Source of the DNA: JAMOBE01 sp039908285
GTDB taxonomy: Bacteria; Pseudomonadota; Alphaproteobacteria; Rhodospirillales; Rhodospirillaceae
Assembly: GCA_039908285.1 (NCBI GenBank)
Contig: JAMOBE010000049.1
Coordinates: forward strand, 1 to 26,460
Direction of reading: 5' to 3'
Length of the DNA stretch: 26,460 nucleotides
The position numbers and the translations under genes were made by a program. Shown here in pieces: positions 1-7,054 of this stretch (the first letter of the stretch is position 1; every line of letters begins with the position of its first letter). The notes under the pieces are model-generated. The model saw only the letters and a list, made by a program, of their open reading frames with translations, did no database searches and was not told the origin of the DNA.

Positions 1-1
1 G

Positions 2-404
2 CTGCGCATCCGGCGGGAGAAGGAACTCCCGGTCTATGAGCGCCTGGGCGACGTGCGCGAGCGCGCCGTGACCCTGGGCAGGATCGCCGATATCCTGACC
101 GCCCGCGGGCAGGTGGACGAGGCCCTGCGCATCCGGCGGGAGGAGCAACTCCCGGTCTATGAGCGCCTGGGCGACGTGCGCTCACGCGCCGTGACCCTGG
201 GCAAGATCGCCGGCATCCTGACCGCCCGCGGGGAGGTGGACGAGGCGTTGCGCATCCGGCGGGAGGAGGAACTCCCGGTCTATGAGCGCCTGGGCGACGT
301 GCGCGAGCGCGCCGTGACCCTGGGCAAGATCGCCGACATCCTGGCCGCCCGCGGGCAGGTGGACGAGGCGTTGCGCCTGCACATCGACGAGGAGTTGCCG
401 GTGG
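2..404 (+). repeat. 123-bp in-frame tandem repeats coding for TPR units
   Basis: Three full units of 123 bp plus partial flanking units lie in frame inside the TPR gene, with unit starts at 53, 176 and 299. They differ by only a few substitutions, for example GRIADI versus GKIAGI, which suggests recent duplication or ongoing homogenisation. Confidence 0.85.
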
Positions 405-739
405 CACGGGCGATGGGGGACATAGAAGGAATTGCCCACATCCGTTATTCCTGCGCCATGATTCGCCTGCAACGGGGAGGCCTTGGGGCGGACGAGGCAC
501 AGACCATCTTTGAGGAATTGACCGAAAGCTTTACCCTGGCGCGGCAGCTCGGGCGTGTCGATGCCATCGGTGCGATCGGCGTGGCGTATGGGCAGGTGCT
601 GGCCGCCGCTGGCCAGGCCACCGAGGGGCTGGTGGTTCTCGATCAGGCCGCCGAGGCCTTCGCCATCCTCAAGCAGACGGACCATGTCGCCCAAATCCGC
701 GCCCTTCAGGCGAAGATCCAGGAAAGGGTGCCGGCGTGA
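2..739 (+). CDS. TPR-repeat protein, 5' end outside the window
   Basis: The reading frame is open from base 2 to the TAG/TGA-type stop ending at 739, so the gene begins upstream of the window. The visible part is a tandem array of TPR-like helical hairpins with a 41-residue (123-bp) period. Units begin near 53, 176 and 299, and the first partial unit runs from base 2. The repeats share the pattern ERLGDVRxRAVTLGKIA and RGxVDEALRIRREE and are nearly identical at DNA level. After about base 400 the array becomes divergent and ends in a non-repetitive TPR-like tail. TPR arrays of this kind serve as protein-interaction scaffolds; no catalytic domain is visible here, but the missing N-terminal part could carry one, such as a STAND-type NTPase or CHAT domain. 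A T-rich hairpin at 919-949 probably ends the transcript. The partner and function are unknown. Confidence 0.85.
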   Translation: MRIRREKELPVYERLGDVRERAVTLGRIADILTARGQVDEALRIRREEQLPVYERLGDVRSRAVTLGKIAGILTARGEVDEALRIRREEELPVYERLGDVRERAVTLGKIADILAARGQVDEALRLHIDEELPVARAMGDIEGIAHIRYSCAMIRLQRGGLGADEAQTIFEELTESFTLARQLGRVDAIGAIGVAYGQVLAAAGQATEGLVVLDQAAEAFAILKQTDHVAQIRALQAKIQERVPA

Positions 740-783
740 CGCCGGGGGGCTACCGTGTGCACGCAAGTTCCAGCAAACTTAAG

Positions 784-940
784 CCCTCCCCCTCGATGGG
801 GGAGGGTTTGGGTGGGGGTGGCAGTGAAGCGCGTACAGACAGCACGATATTCGCACAAAAGCCGAGTTCTTGGGCGCATACCTATGCACATACGTGCTTC
901 TCCATCACCCCCACCCAACCCTCCCCCATCAAGGGGGGGG
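784..940. repeat. Inverted pair of C-rich palindromic repeats
   Basis: The first copy has 9-bp arms, CCCTCCCCC (784-792) and GGGGGAGGG (798-806), followed by a TTTGGGTGGGGGTG tail to 820. The second copy, at 906-930, is the reverse complement of the core 795-820 with one base inserted or deleted. Together they flank about 85 bp of unrelated sequence. Related copies lie at 1020-1036 and 26406-26450. Confidence 0.75.
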
Positions 941-949
941 CTTTTTTTT
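919..949 (+). terminator. Intrinsic terminator downstream of the TPR gene
   Basis: A C-run (CCCTCCCCC, 919-927), a five-base loop ATCAA and a G-run (933-940) form a GC-rich stem that is followed by C and eight T residues (942-949). This is the classic rho-independent arrangement on the plus strand, 180 bases after the TPR stop. The stem is made from one copy of the dispersed repeat. Confidence 0.65.
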
Positions 950-1051
950 GCGGGAAACGGATAGCTTCTACAGCGAAAACCCTACAGCCCAGTCCGTCCG
1001 ACTTGTGTGCATACGGTAGCCCTCGATGGGGGAGGGGGAGTGGTGCCCGAC

Positions 1052-1134
1052 AGTCGGGTTGACACCCGCGCCACCTGGTCCTGGCGACCGGCGTTCTCCT
1101 GGCCGCCATCCGCTATCTGCCGGCCGGACATTGA
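1052..1134 (+). pseudogene. Internally deleted relic of a DUF1640-like gene
   Basis: Bases 1075-1134 translate as LVLATGVLLAAIRYLPAGH followed by TGA. This matches the C-terminal membrane segment and end (LVLVTGILLAAIRYLPVGS...) of the intact gene at 14853-15629. Just before it, about 1052-1066 repeats the sequence AGTCGGGTTGACACCC found upstream of that gene at about 15701-15716 on the minus strand. The whole coiled-coil body between these points is absent, and the two parts are not in one frame. It reads as a second copy of the gene that lost its interior. Confidence 0.6.
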
Positions 1135-1212
1135 TGCCGCAGGAGAAGATGTCTTTCGCCGACGCCTCGGATGCTGTTTAATCCGCCACCTCTGCCAGCT
1201 CCCGAGGATACG

Positions 1213-2004
1213 ATGCGGCCGGATATCAATGCAGTCGAAGCAATCGTTCGTGACGTCGCCGCCACCGAGATCATGCCGCGTTTCGGCACCCTGAAGGCCC
1301 ACGAGATCCGGGTGAAGACCCACGCCGCCGATTTCGTCACCGATGCCGACATCCATGCCGAACTCCAGTTGACCCGCCGCCTGACGGAGCTTCTGCCGGG
1401 GTCGGTGGCGGTGGGCGAGGAGGCCGTGCACCACGACCGGGCGATCCTCGACCGCCTGTCCGACGAGGCGCCGGTGTGGGTGCTGGACCCGGTGGACGGT
1501 ACCGGCAACTTCGCCCACGGCCGCGACAGCTTCGGGGTCATCGTCGCCCTGGTGTACCGGCACCATACGGTGCTCGGCCTACTGCACGATCCCGTCCGCG
1601 ACATCACGGTCATGGGAGAGGAGGGGGGAGGGGCCTGGAGCGGGGGAGGGCGCCTCACGGTGGAAAGGCCCGAAACCCTGGCCGAACTGACCGGCAGCCT
1701 CGGCAACAAAACCCTGCGGGCGGTGGAGGGCCGGGTGGGCGGCATCATCCGCCTGGCCAGCGCCTGCCAGGACTACATGGCCCTGCTGCTCGGCCGGTCG
1801 CACTTCTCGTTCTACCGCCACCTGATGCCGTGGGACCACGCCGCCGGGGTGCTGCTCCACGCCGAGGCCGGCGGCTACAGCGCCATGATCGACGGCACCC
1901 CCTATCGGCCGGTGGAAACCGACAGCGGCATCCTCCTCGCCCCCGATCGCGAGAGCTGGACCCAGCTCCGCGCGCTGGTGGCCACCTCGGCCGACCCTAT
2001 TTGA
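1213..2004 (+). CDS. Inositol monophosphatase family phosphatase
   Basis: A 263-residue Mg-dependent phosphatase of the IMPase/FIG superfamily. The metal-binding motifs are present: GEE at residues 68-70, DPVDGTGNF at 92-100 preceded by VWVL, and the second motif WDHAAG at 207-212 followed by EAGG. The substrate cannot be read from sequence: inositol phosphate, histidinol phosphate (HisN-like) and 3'-phosphoadenosine 5'-phosphate (CysQ-like) are all possible. I chose ATG 1213 because GAGG lies at 1204-1207 and family members start close to this point. An in-frame ATG at 1171 would add 14 proline-rich residues. The 3' end overlaps the convergent lipoprotein gene by 8 bases. Confidence 0.85.
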   Translation: MRPDINAVEAIVRDVAATEIMPRFGTLKAHEIRVKTHAADFVTDADIHAELQLTRRLTELLPGSVAVGEEAVHHDRAILDRLSDEAPVWVLDPVDGTGNFAHGRDSFGVIVALVYRHHTVLGLLHDPVRDITVMGEEGGGAWSGGGRLTVERPETLAELTGSLGNKTLRAVEGRVGGIIRLASACQDYMALLLGRSHFSFYRHLMPWDHAAGVLLHAEAGGYSAMIDGTPYRPVETDSGILLAPDRESWTQLRALVATSADPI

Positions 2005-2614
2005 GGTCAATCACCAGCTTGGGCGCCCGGCGGTCCGTGGGCTTGATCTGCCAGTCGTAGGTCCGGAACGGGCCGTGCTTGCCGACGGTCTGGGCGTTGC
2101 TTTCGCTGACGTATGCCCCCGTGGTGACCCGGAGCTGCCCGTTGACGCCAAGGCCAAGACGGACCAGATCCCTGGCCCGGTCGCCCTGGGGCATGTTGCC
2201 GGCGATGGTGACCCGGTTGTTCTTGTCCATCTTGACATAGAGAATGAGGGCGTTGCGGCGAACGAAGGTGATCATCTCCGATTCACCCCGGGTGAACCGA
2301 CCCTGACGGTCATAGCGGACGCGGAACTGACCGTTGCCGAGGGAGCGGATCTCCTTGAAGCCGCTGTCCCGCTTCAGGTCGTGCTCGATCCCGGCGATCT
2401 TCTCCGCCGCTTCTTTGGGGCTCAGCTTGCGGTCCCGGATGTCGGTGTACAGGGGAACCCAGGTCAGGTATCCCTCGTAGGTGATGCCATAGGCGCCGTC
2501 GGCGCCGATGCGGATTTCCGCCTTGAAGTCGTCGGGCAGGTAGCAGGCGGCCAGGGCCACCGCCAGCATGCCGACGACCGCAAACGGCAACAGCCAACGC
2601 CGGAGTGGCCTCAT
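1997..2614 (-). CDS. Hypothetical lipoprotein
   Basis: A 205-residue protein with a classic lipoprotein signal: basic MRPLRRW, a hydrophobic stretch, and the lipobox LAAC with the acylated cysteine at residue 24. The mature part is predicted to be anchored to a membrane on the periplasmic side. I recognise no domain; it contains several beta-rich stretches. The start at 2614 is fixed by a 4-base ATGA overlap with the stop of mazG, so the two are translationally coupled. An upstream in-frame start at 2647 would lie inside mazG and would spoil the signal peptide. The function is unknown. Confidence 0.8.
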   Translation of the reverse strand: MRPLRRWLLPFAVVGMLAVALAACYLPDDFKAEIRIGADGAYGITYEGYLTWVPLYTDIRDRKLSPKEAAEKIAGIEHDLKRDSGFKEIRSLGNGQFRVRYDRQGRFTRGESEMITFVRRNALILYVKMDKNNRVTIAGNMPQGDRARDLVRLGLGVNGQLRVTTGAYVSESNAQTVGKHGPFRTYDWQIKPTDRRAPKLVIDLK

Positions 2615-3435
2615 CGATTCTCCCCCATTTCCTTGACCTTCCGCCACAGGTCGTCCATCTCGGCCGCCGTGGACTGGGCGGGCGTGAGGCCCTTTTCCGC
2701 CAGCAGGTCCTCGACCTGGCGAAAGCGGCGATCGAACTTGGCATTGGCGTGGCGCAGGGCCGTTTCCGGATCGACCTTCAGCTTGCGGGCCACGTTGACG
2801 CAGGCGAACAGCAGGTCACCCACCTCGTCGCGCAGCCGGTCCGGCGCCGGTTCGGCGGCGCCGAGTTCGGTCCTGATCTCGGCAATCTCTTCCTCCACCT
2901 TCTCAAGGACGGGCGCCACGTCGGCCCAGTCGAAGCCGACCCGCGCCGCCCGGGCGCCGAGCTTGTGGGCGCGGGTAAGGGCGGGGAGGGCGGTCGCCAC
3001 GCCATCCAGGGCGCTGGGACGCTTCGGCGCGCCATCCGCCGCTCCCTTGTCGCCCGAGGCCCGTTCACCGGCCTTGAGGGCCTCCCACGCCTGAACCTGC
3101 TCCTCGGCGGTGGCCACGTGGGCCTCGCCGAAGACGTGGGGGTGGCGACGGACCAGCTTGTCCGATATGGCCAGCACCACGTCGGTGAAGGAGAAGTGAC
3201 CTTCCTCGCGGGCCATCTGGGCGTGGAACACCACCTGTAGCAGGAGATCCCCCAGTTCCTCCTTCAGGGCCGCCATGTCGCCGTGCTCGACCGCGTCGGC
3301 GACCTCGTAGGCTTCCTCGATGGTGTGGGGGGCGATGGTGGCGAAGGTCTGCTCGACATCCCACGGACAGCCTCCATTGGGATCCCTAAGCTGCGCCATG
3401 ATGCCAAGAAGGTGCGAAACGGAAGACTCAGGCAT
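2611..3435 (-). CDS. mazG: Nucleoside triphosphate pyrophosphohydrolase MazG
   Basis: A 274-residue all-alpha NTP pyrophosphohydrolase that hydrolyses (d)NTPs to NMP and pyrophosphate, cleaning the nucleotide pool. It has the two tandem MazG domains of the E. coli-type enzyme. The first carries GCPWD (22-26), EEAYE (40-44) and EELGD (59-63); the second carries EEEIAE and DEVGDLLF. ISDKLVRRHPHVFGE is also typical. The start at 3435 gives the usual N-terminus before LRDPNGGCPWD and has GGGAG about nine bases upstream; an in-frame start at 3498 would add 21 atypical residues. The gene heads a two-gene unit with the lipoprotein gene. A perfect palindrome at 3499-3512 lies about 65 bases upstream and could be an operator. 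Confidence 0.95.
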   Translation of the reverse strand: MPESSVSHLLGIMAQLRDPNGGCPWDVEQTFATIAPHTIEEAYEVADAVEHGDMAALKEELGDLLLQVVFHAQMAREEGHFSFTDVVLAISDKLVRRHPHVFGEAHVATAEEQVQAWEALKAGERASGDKGAADGAPKRPSALDGVATALPALTRAHKLGARAARVGFDWADVAPVLEKVEEEIAEIRTELGAAEPAPDRLRDEVGDLLFACVNVARKLKVDPETALRHANAKFDRRFRQVEDLLAEKGLTPAQSTAAEMDDLWRKVKEMGENR

Positions 3436-3477
3436 TTCGAACGTACTCCCAACCGGTCCGGCATGGCCACGATGACC

Positions 3478-3512
3478 ATGCCTATGCAAACGTATCATGC
3501 CTATGCATAGGC
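3478..3512. promoter_or_regulatory. Palindrome and direct repeats upstream of mazG
   Basis: GCCTATGCATAGGC at 3499-3512 is a perfect 14-bp palindrome. The sequence ATGCCTATGCA occurs twice at a 20-base spacing (3478-3488 and 3498-3508), about two helical turns. The arrangement suits a dimeric regulator acting on the mazG promoter. No strong promoter boxes could be assigned. Confidence 0.4.
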
Positions 3513-3608
3513 GCGTCCAAATGAGGTAATTTCCAGCGTTTTCAATGACATACAGAGCGATCTTGAGACAGGCGACGTAAGGGCGAGAACCACTCCATTA
3601 ATGGGGGT

Positions 3609-3635
3609 TTGGGGCCTCCAGGCCCCAAGTCTTTT
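3609..3635 (+). terminator. Terminator-like hairpin with no assigned upstream gene
   Basis: TTGGGGCCT (3609-3617) and AGGCCCCAA (3620-3628) are perfect complements, followed by GTCTTTTTC. This has the form of an intrinsic terminator on the plus strand. No plus-strand gene ends nearby, so it may end a short non-coding transcript or be a dispersed repeat related to the element at 18686-18802. Confidence 0.45.
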
Positions 3636-3868
3636 TCATACATAAAGTACGCACGTCACATGACACGGACGCACGCCATACGCGGACGCACGTCTTCCGC
3701 TGACGCGGGCTCACGCCACCGGGGGCATGACGTGGGTGCGGGGGGCCGAGCCAGCCGTGGTCCTGTGGTACGCTCCATGATCCGTTTGTCGCATAATGTA
3801 TATTATGGATAGTACGAGACAGGTCGATAACCCAGGAAATCCGCCAAATTCCGGTTCATCCGATCTCC

Positions 3869-4642
3869 TCAGTCCGGAAGCTCCAGCACCATGCCGTCGT
3901 AGGCCGGCTCGACGCCCGGCGGTAGCTGGGCGCGCAGCTGGTCGTAGTCGAGGCGCGGTCCCATGTGGGTCAGCACGGCGCGGCCCGGCCGGACGCGTCT
4001 GATCCAGTCCAGGGTCTGGGCGATGTGGGAATGGGTGAAATGTTCGCGGTCGGTGAAGCAGTCCACCAGCCACAGCGGCACGCCCTCCAGCACGGCCAAG
4101 GCCTCCTCCGACAGCCGCAGGACATCGGTGGAATAGGCCATGGAGCCGATCCGGAACCCCAGCGACGTCATATAGCCGTGGTCCTGCTCGAACGGCACCA
4201 CCTCCAGGCCATCGATGCCGAAGGATCCACCGATTTCTCGGGCCAGCAGCCAGGGCTTGTAGATCGGGTACTTGCTGAGATCGTGCGGTGTGAAGGCATA
4301 GCCGAAGCGGCTGGTGATGCCCTTCAGCGTCTCCGGTCCGGCGAACACCTCGATCGGCGCCCGCATGATCCGGTTGATCTCCCGCAGATCGTCGATGCCG
4401 TGCACATGGTCGGCGTGATCGTGGGTATAGACCACCGCATCCAGCCGCTGGACCGCCGCCTCCAGCAACTGCTCCCGTAGATCGGGCGGCGTATCCACCA
4501 GAATCTTCGTCGCCCCGTGCTCGATGAGGATTCCCGGCCGCCGCCGGCGGTTCCTCGGGTTGGTCGGATCGCAGTTGCCCCAGCCATAGCCGATGGTCGG
4601 TACGCCGCCGGCACCGCCGCAGCCGAGAACCGTCACCCTCAT
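3869..4642 (-). CDS. MBL-fold metallohydrolase, PhnP-like
   Basis: A 257-residue metallo-beta-lactamase-fold hydrolase. The metal-binding motif THDHADH is at residues 73-79, and the N-terminal GCGGAGGVP and CDPTNPRNRRRRPGILIE segments are typical of the PhnP-like phosphodiesterase branch. Members of this branch are phosphodiesterases, but this chromosomal version sits in a housekeeping operon rather than a phosphonate cluster, so the substrate is unknown. Its start overlaps the tatD stop by four bases (ATGA), giving translational coupling in the order holB-metG-tatD-MBL, an arrangement common in alphaproteobacteria. It is the last gene of the operon. Confidence 0.9.
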   Translation of the reverse strand: MRVTVLGCGGAGGVPTIGYGWGNCDPTNPRNRRRRPGILIEHGATKILVDTPPDLREQLLEAAVQRLDAVVYTHDHADHVHGIDDLREINRIMRAPIEVFAGPETLKGITSRFGYAFTPHDLSKYPIYKPWLLAREIGGSFGIDGLEVVPFEQDHGYMTSLGFRIGSMAYSTDVLRLSEEALAVLEGVPLWLVDCFTDREHFTHSHIAQTLDWIRRVRPGRAVLTHMGPRLDYDQLRAQLPPGVEPAYDGMVLELPD

Positions 4643-5439
4643 CCCGCGTCGGCCCCCACCGGCTGGCCGATCCTGGCGAACAGACGCAGAAAGTTCCGGG
4701 TGGTGGCCTCGGCGAAGGCCGCCGGGCTCAGGCCGGTGATCGCCGCCATCTTCTCCGCCGTATGGACCACGAAGGCCGGCTCGTTGCGCTTGCCCCGTTT
4801 GGGGACCGGGGTCAGGAATGGCGCATCGGTCTCTACTAGTAGATTGTCGAGAGGGATGCCCCTGACGGTCCGGCGCAGCTCGTCGGCCTTGTTGAAGGTG
4901 ACGATGCCCGACAGGGAGAGGTAGAGACCCAGCTCCACCGCCGTCGCCGCCAGGGCCGCGCTGGAACTGAAGCAGTGCAAAAGGCCGGTGAAGCGGCCGG
5001 CGGCCATTTCCTCGGTCAGGATGCGGCGGGTGTCGTCCTCGGCGTCCCGGGTATGGACGATCAGCGGCAACCCCGCCTGGCGGGCGGCGGCGATGTGGGC
5101 GCGGAAACTCCGCTGCTGCGCCTCCCGCGGGCTGTGCTCATAGAAATAGTCGAGTCCGGTCTCGCCGAAGCCCACCACCTTGGGATGACGAGCCAGGTCC
5201 ATCAGGTGTGCGGCATCCACCTCGGGCTCGCGGCCGGCTTCGTGGGGATGAATGCCGACGGTGCAGTAGACCTCCGGATAGCGCTCCGCCACGGCCAGGA
5301 CCTGGGGGAACTTCGTGACATGGGTGCAGATGGTCAGCATCAGGCCGACGCCAGCCCGGCGCGCCCGCTCCACCACGTCGTCCACGTCCTTGGCGTAGTC
5401 CGGGAAATCGAGATGGCAGTGGCTGTCGACCAGCATCAT
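4639..5439 (-). CDS. tatD: TatD-family metal-dependent hydrolase
   Basis: A 266-residue TIM-barrel hydrolase of the TatD family, whose members act as metal-dependent 3'-5' exonucleases or DNases. Visible ligand motifs in order are DSHCHLD (H7, H9), GFGETGLDYFY, LIVHTRDAEDD, LLHCFSS and VETDAPFLTP. Length is normal. The start is either ATG of an ATGATG pair; the first (5439) overlaps the metG stop by four bases. It is co-transcribed with metG and the following MBL hydrolase. The exact in vivo substrate is not shown by sequence. Confidence 0.93.
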   Translation of the reverse strand: MMLVDSHCHLDFPDYAKDVDDVVERARRAGVGLMLTICTHVTKFPQVLAVAERYPEVYCTVGIHPHEAGREPEVDAAHLMDLARHPKVVGFGETGLDYFYEHSPREAQQRSFRAHIAAARQAGLPLIVHTRDAEDDTRRILTEEMAAGRFTGLLHCFSSSAALAATAVELGLYLSLSGIVTFNKADELRRTVRGIPLDNLLVETDAPFLTPVPKRGKRNEPAFVVHTAEKMAAITGLSPAAFAEATTRNFLRLFARIGQPVGADAG

Positions 5440-7016
5440 CCCCCTCCCCCATTTCCATCCCCTCCCCCATTTCCCTCACCCTCGACAAAGCGGGGGAAGA
5501 CCCCCTCGGGTTTGGGCAGGGCGCTCCCCGGCACCAGGTGCGCCCCCGGTCCGACGGCGGCAAAGGACCTATGTCCGGGCTCCACCCCGAGCTGATCGAG
5601 GATCTTCGCCGCCGCCTCGGGCACGAACGGCTGCATGAGCAGGGCCAGGTGGCGTATGCACTCGGCCAGCACGTAGAGCACCGTCGCCATGCGGGCCGGA
5701 TCGGTCTTGCGCAACGCCCACGGCGCCTGTCGATCCACGTAGCCGTTGGCGGCGCGCACCACGACCCACACCGCCTCCAGCACCTCGTGGAAGGCCTGGC
5801 GGTCCATCCTCATGCGCGCCACGTCCAACAATCCATGGGCGTTGTCCAGCAGGGTCCGGTCCTCGTCGGTGAACGGCCCGGGATCGGGGACCTTGCCGCC
5901 GCAGTTCTTGGCGATCATCGACAGGACCCGCTGCGCCAGGTTGCCCAGGTCGTTGGCCAGCTCCCCGTTCACCCGATTGATCACCGACCGGTGGGAGAAA
6001 TCCCCGTCATTGCCGAACGGCACCTCCCGCAGCAGGAAATAGCGCACCGGATCGACTCCATAGCGCCGCACCAGTTCCACCGGGTCGATGACGTTGCCGA
6101 GGGACTTCGAGATCTTCTGGCCCTCGTTGGTCCACCAGCCGTGGGCGAACACCCGCTTCGGCGGCTCGAGGCCGGCGGCCATCAGGAACGCCGGCCAGTA
6201 CACCGCGTGAAAACGCACGATGTCCTTGCCCACCATGTGCAGGTCGGCGGGCCAGAAGCGGGCGTAGTCGCCGCCGGTATCTGGATACCCGGCGGCGGTG
6301 ATGTAGTTGGTCAGCGCGTCCAGCCACACATACATGATGTGGGCGGGATCGCCGGGCACCGGCACCCCCCAGGTGAAGGTGGTCCGGGAGACCGACAGGT
6401 CCTGGAGGCCGCCGCGGACGAAGCTCATCACCTCGTTGCGGCGACTGTCGGGGCCGATGAAGTCGGGGCGGCTCTCGTACAGCTTCAACAGCGGCTCCTG
6501 CCAGGCGGACAGGCGGAAGAAATAGCTCGGCTCCTCCACCCACTCGACGGGAGCGCCGCTCGGCGCCAGTTTCTGCCCCCCGGGACCGGGGGTCAGTTCG
6601 CTCTCGGAATAAAAAGCCTCGTCGCGCACCGCATACCAGCCGGCGTAACTACCAATGTAGATTTGATCGCGGCGGCGCAATTCCTCCCACAGCGCCTGGC
6701 ACGAGCGGCGGTGGCGGGGCTCGGTGGTGCGGATGAAATCGTCGTTGGAGAAGTTCATCAGCCGGGCCAGGTCGCGGAAGTTCTGCGACACCTGGTCGGT
6801 GAAGTCCCGGGGCGGAATGCCGGCGGCGGCGGCGGATTTCTCCACCTTCTGGCCGTGCTCGTCGGTTCCGGTCAGGAACTTGACGTCAAAGCCGTCCAGG
6901 CGCTTGAAGCGGGCCATCACGTCGCAGGCCAGAGTCGTGTAGGCATGACCGATATGGGGCCTGTCGTTGACGTAATAGATCGGCGTCGTGATGTAGAAGG
7001 GCTTGTGGCCTTCCAT
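5436..7016 (-). CDS. metG: Methionyl-tRNA synthetase
   Basis: A 526-residue class I aminoacyl-tRNA synthetase that charges tRNA-Met. The HIGH signature is at residues 21-24 and the KMSKS loop appears as KISKS at 301-305. It is the short form: no zinc-knuckle cysteines are visible around GWYAVRDEAFYSESE, and there is no C-terminal EMAP-like domain. The start at 7016 gives the conserved FYITTPIYYVN opening and has GGGAG seven bases upstream; the open frame continues upstream to 7175 but only over holB. The last 15 or so residues after FPRFVE are Gly/Asn/Glu-rich and are encoded by a C-rich tandem repeat at 5444-5474, so the tail looks like an accretion. It overlaps tatD by four bases. Confidence 0.96.
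   Translation of the reverse strand: MEGHKPFYITTPIYYVNDRPHIGHAYTTLACDVMARFKRLDGFDVKFLTGTDEHGQKVEKSAAAAGIPPRDFTDQVSQNFRDLARLMNFSNDDFIRTTEPRHRRSCQALWEELRRRDQIYIGSYAGWYAVRDEAFYSESELTPGPGGQKLAPSGAPVEWVEEPSYFFRLSAWQEPLLKLYESRPDFIGPDSRRNEVMSFVRGGLQDLSVSRTTFTWGVPVPGDPAHIMYVWLDALTNYITAAGYPDTGGDYARFWPADLHMVGKDIVRFHAVYWPAFLMAAGLEPPKRVFAHGWWTNEGQKISKSLGNVIDPVELVRRYGVDPVRYFLLREVPFGNDGDFSHRSVINRVNGELANDLGNLAQRVLSMIAKNCGGKVPDPGPFTDEDRTLLDNAHGLLDVARMRMDRQAFHEVLEAVWVVVRAANGYVDRQAPWALRKTDPARMATVLYVLAECIRHLALLMQPFVPEAAAKILDQLGVEPGHRSFAAVGPGAHLVPGSALPKPEGVFPRFVEGEGNGGGDGNGGGG
5444..5474. repeat. 18-bp-period C-rich repeat at the metG-tatD junction
   Basis: CTCCCCCATTTCC occurs at 5444-5456 and again at 5462-5474. 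It resembles the C-rich dispersed repeats elsewhere in the window (784-940, 26406-26435). It encodes the glycine-rich end of MetG. Confidence 0.6.
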
Positions 7017-7054
7017 GGCCGGCTCCCGGGGCAGGGGTTCGGAGGATGTCCCGA

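Larger units (their letters stand above)
740..1212. other. Repeat-rich spacer without an intact gene
   Basis: This stretch holds three copies of a C-rich/G-rich palindromic element (784-820, 906-940 and 1020-1036), one intrinsic terminator (919-949) and a short relic of a DUF1640-like gene (about 1052-1134). Open frames across it consist of low-complexity translations of the repeats and do not look like proteins. Confidence 0.7.
3436..3868. other. Non-coding spacer upstream of mazG
   Basis: No convincing gene is visible. The spacer contains the mazG leader, a palindrome with direct repeats (3478-3512), a terminator-like hairpin (3609-3635), several short GACGCACG-type repeats around 3665-3690, and an AT-rich inverted repeat CATAAT-GTAT-ATTATG at 3792-3807. 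Composition is lower in GC than the flanking genes. Confidence 0.6.

Noticed and set aside
2..404. Regular 123-bp repeats as a possible CRISPR array
   Set aside because: The repeats are contiguous, in frame and translate to TPR units; there are no unique spacers.
3609..3812. A 67-codon plus-strand frame in the mazG upstream spacer
   Set aside because: It begins inside the terminator-like hairpin and its translation is not protein-like.
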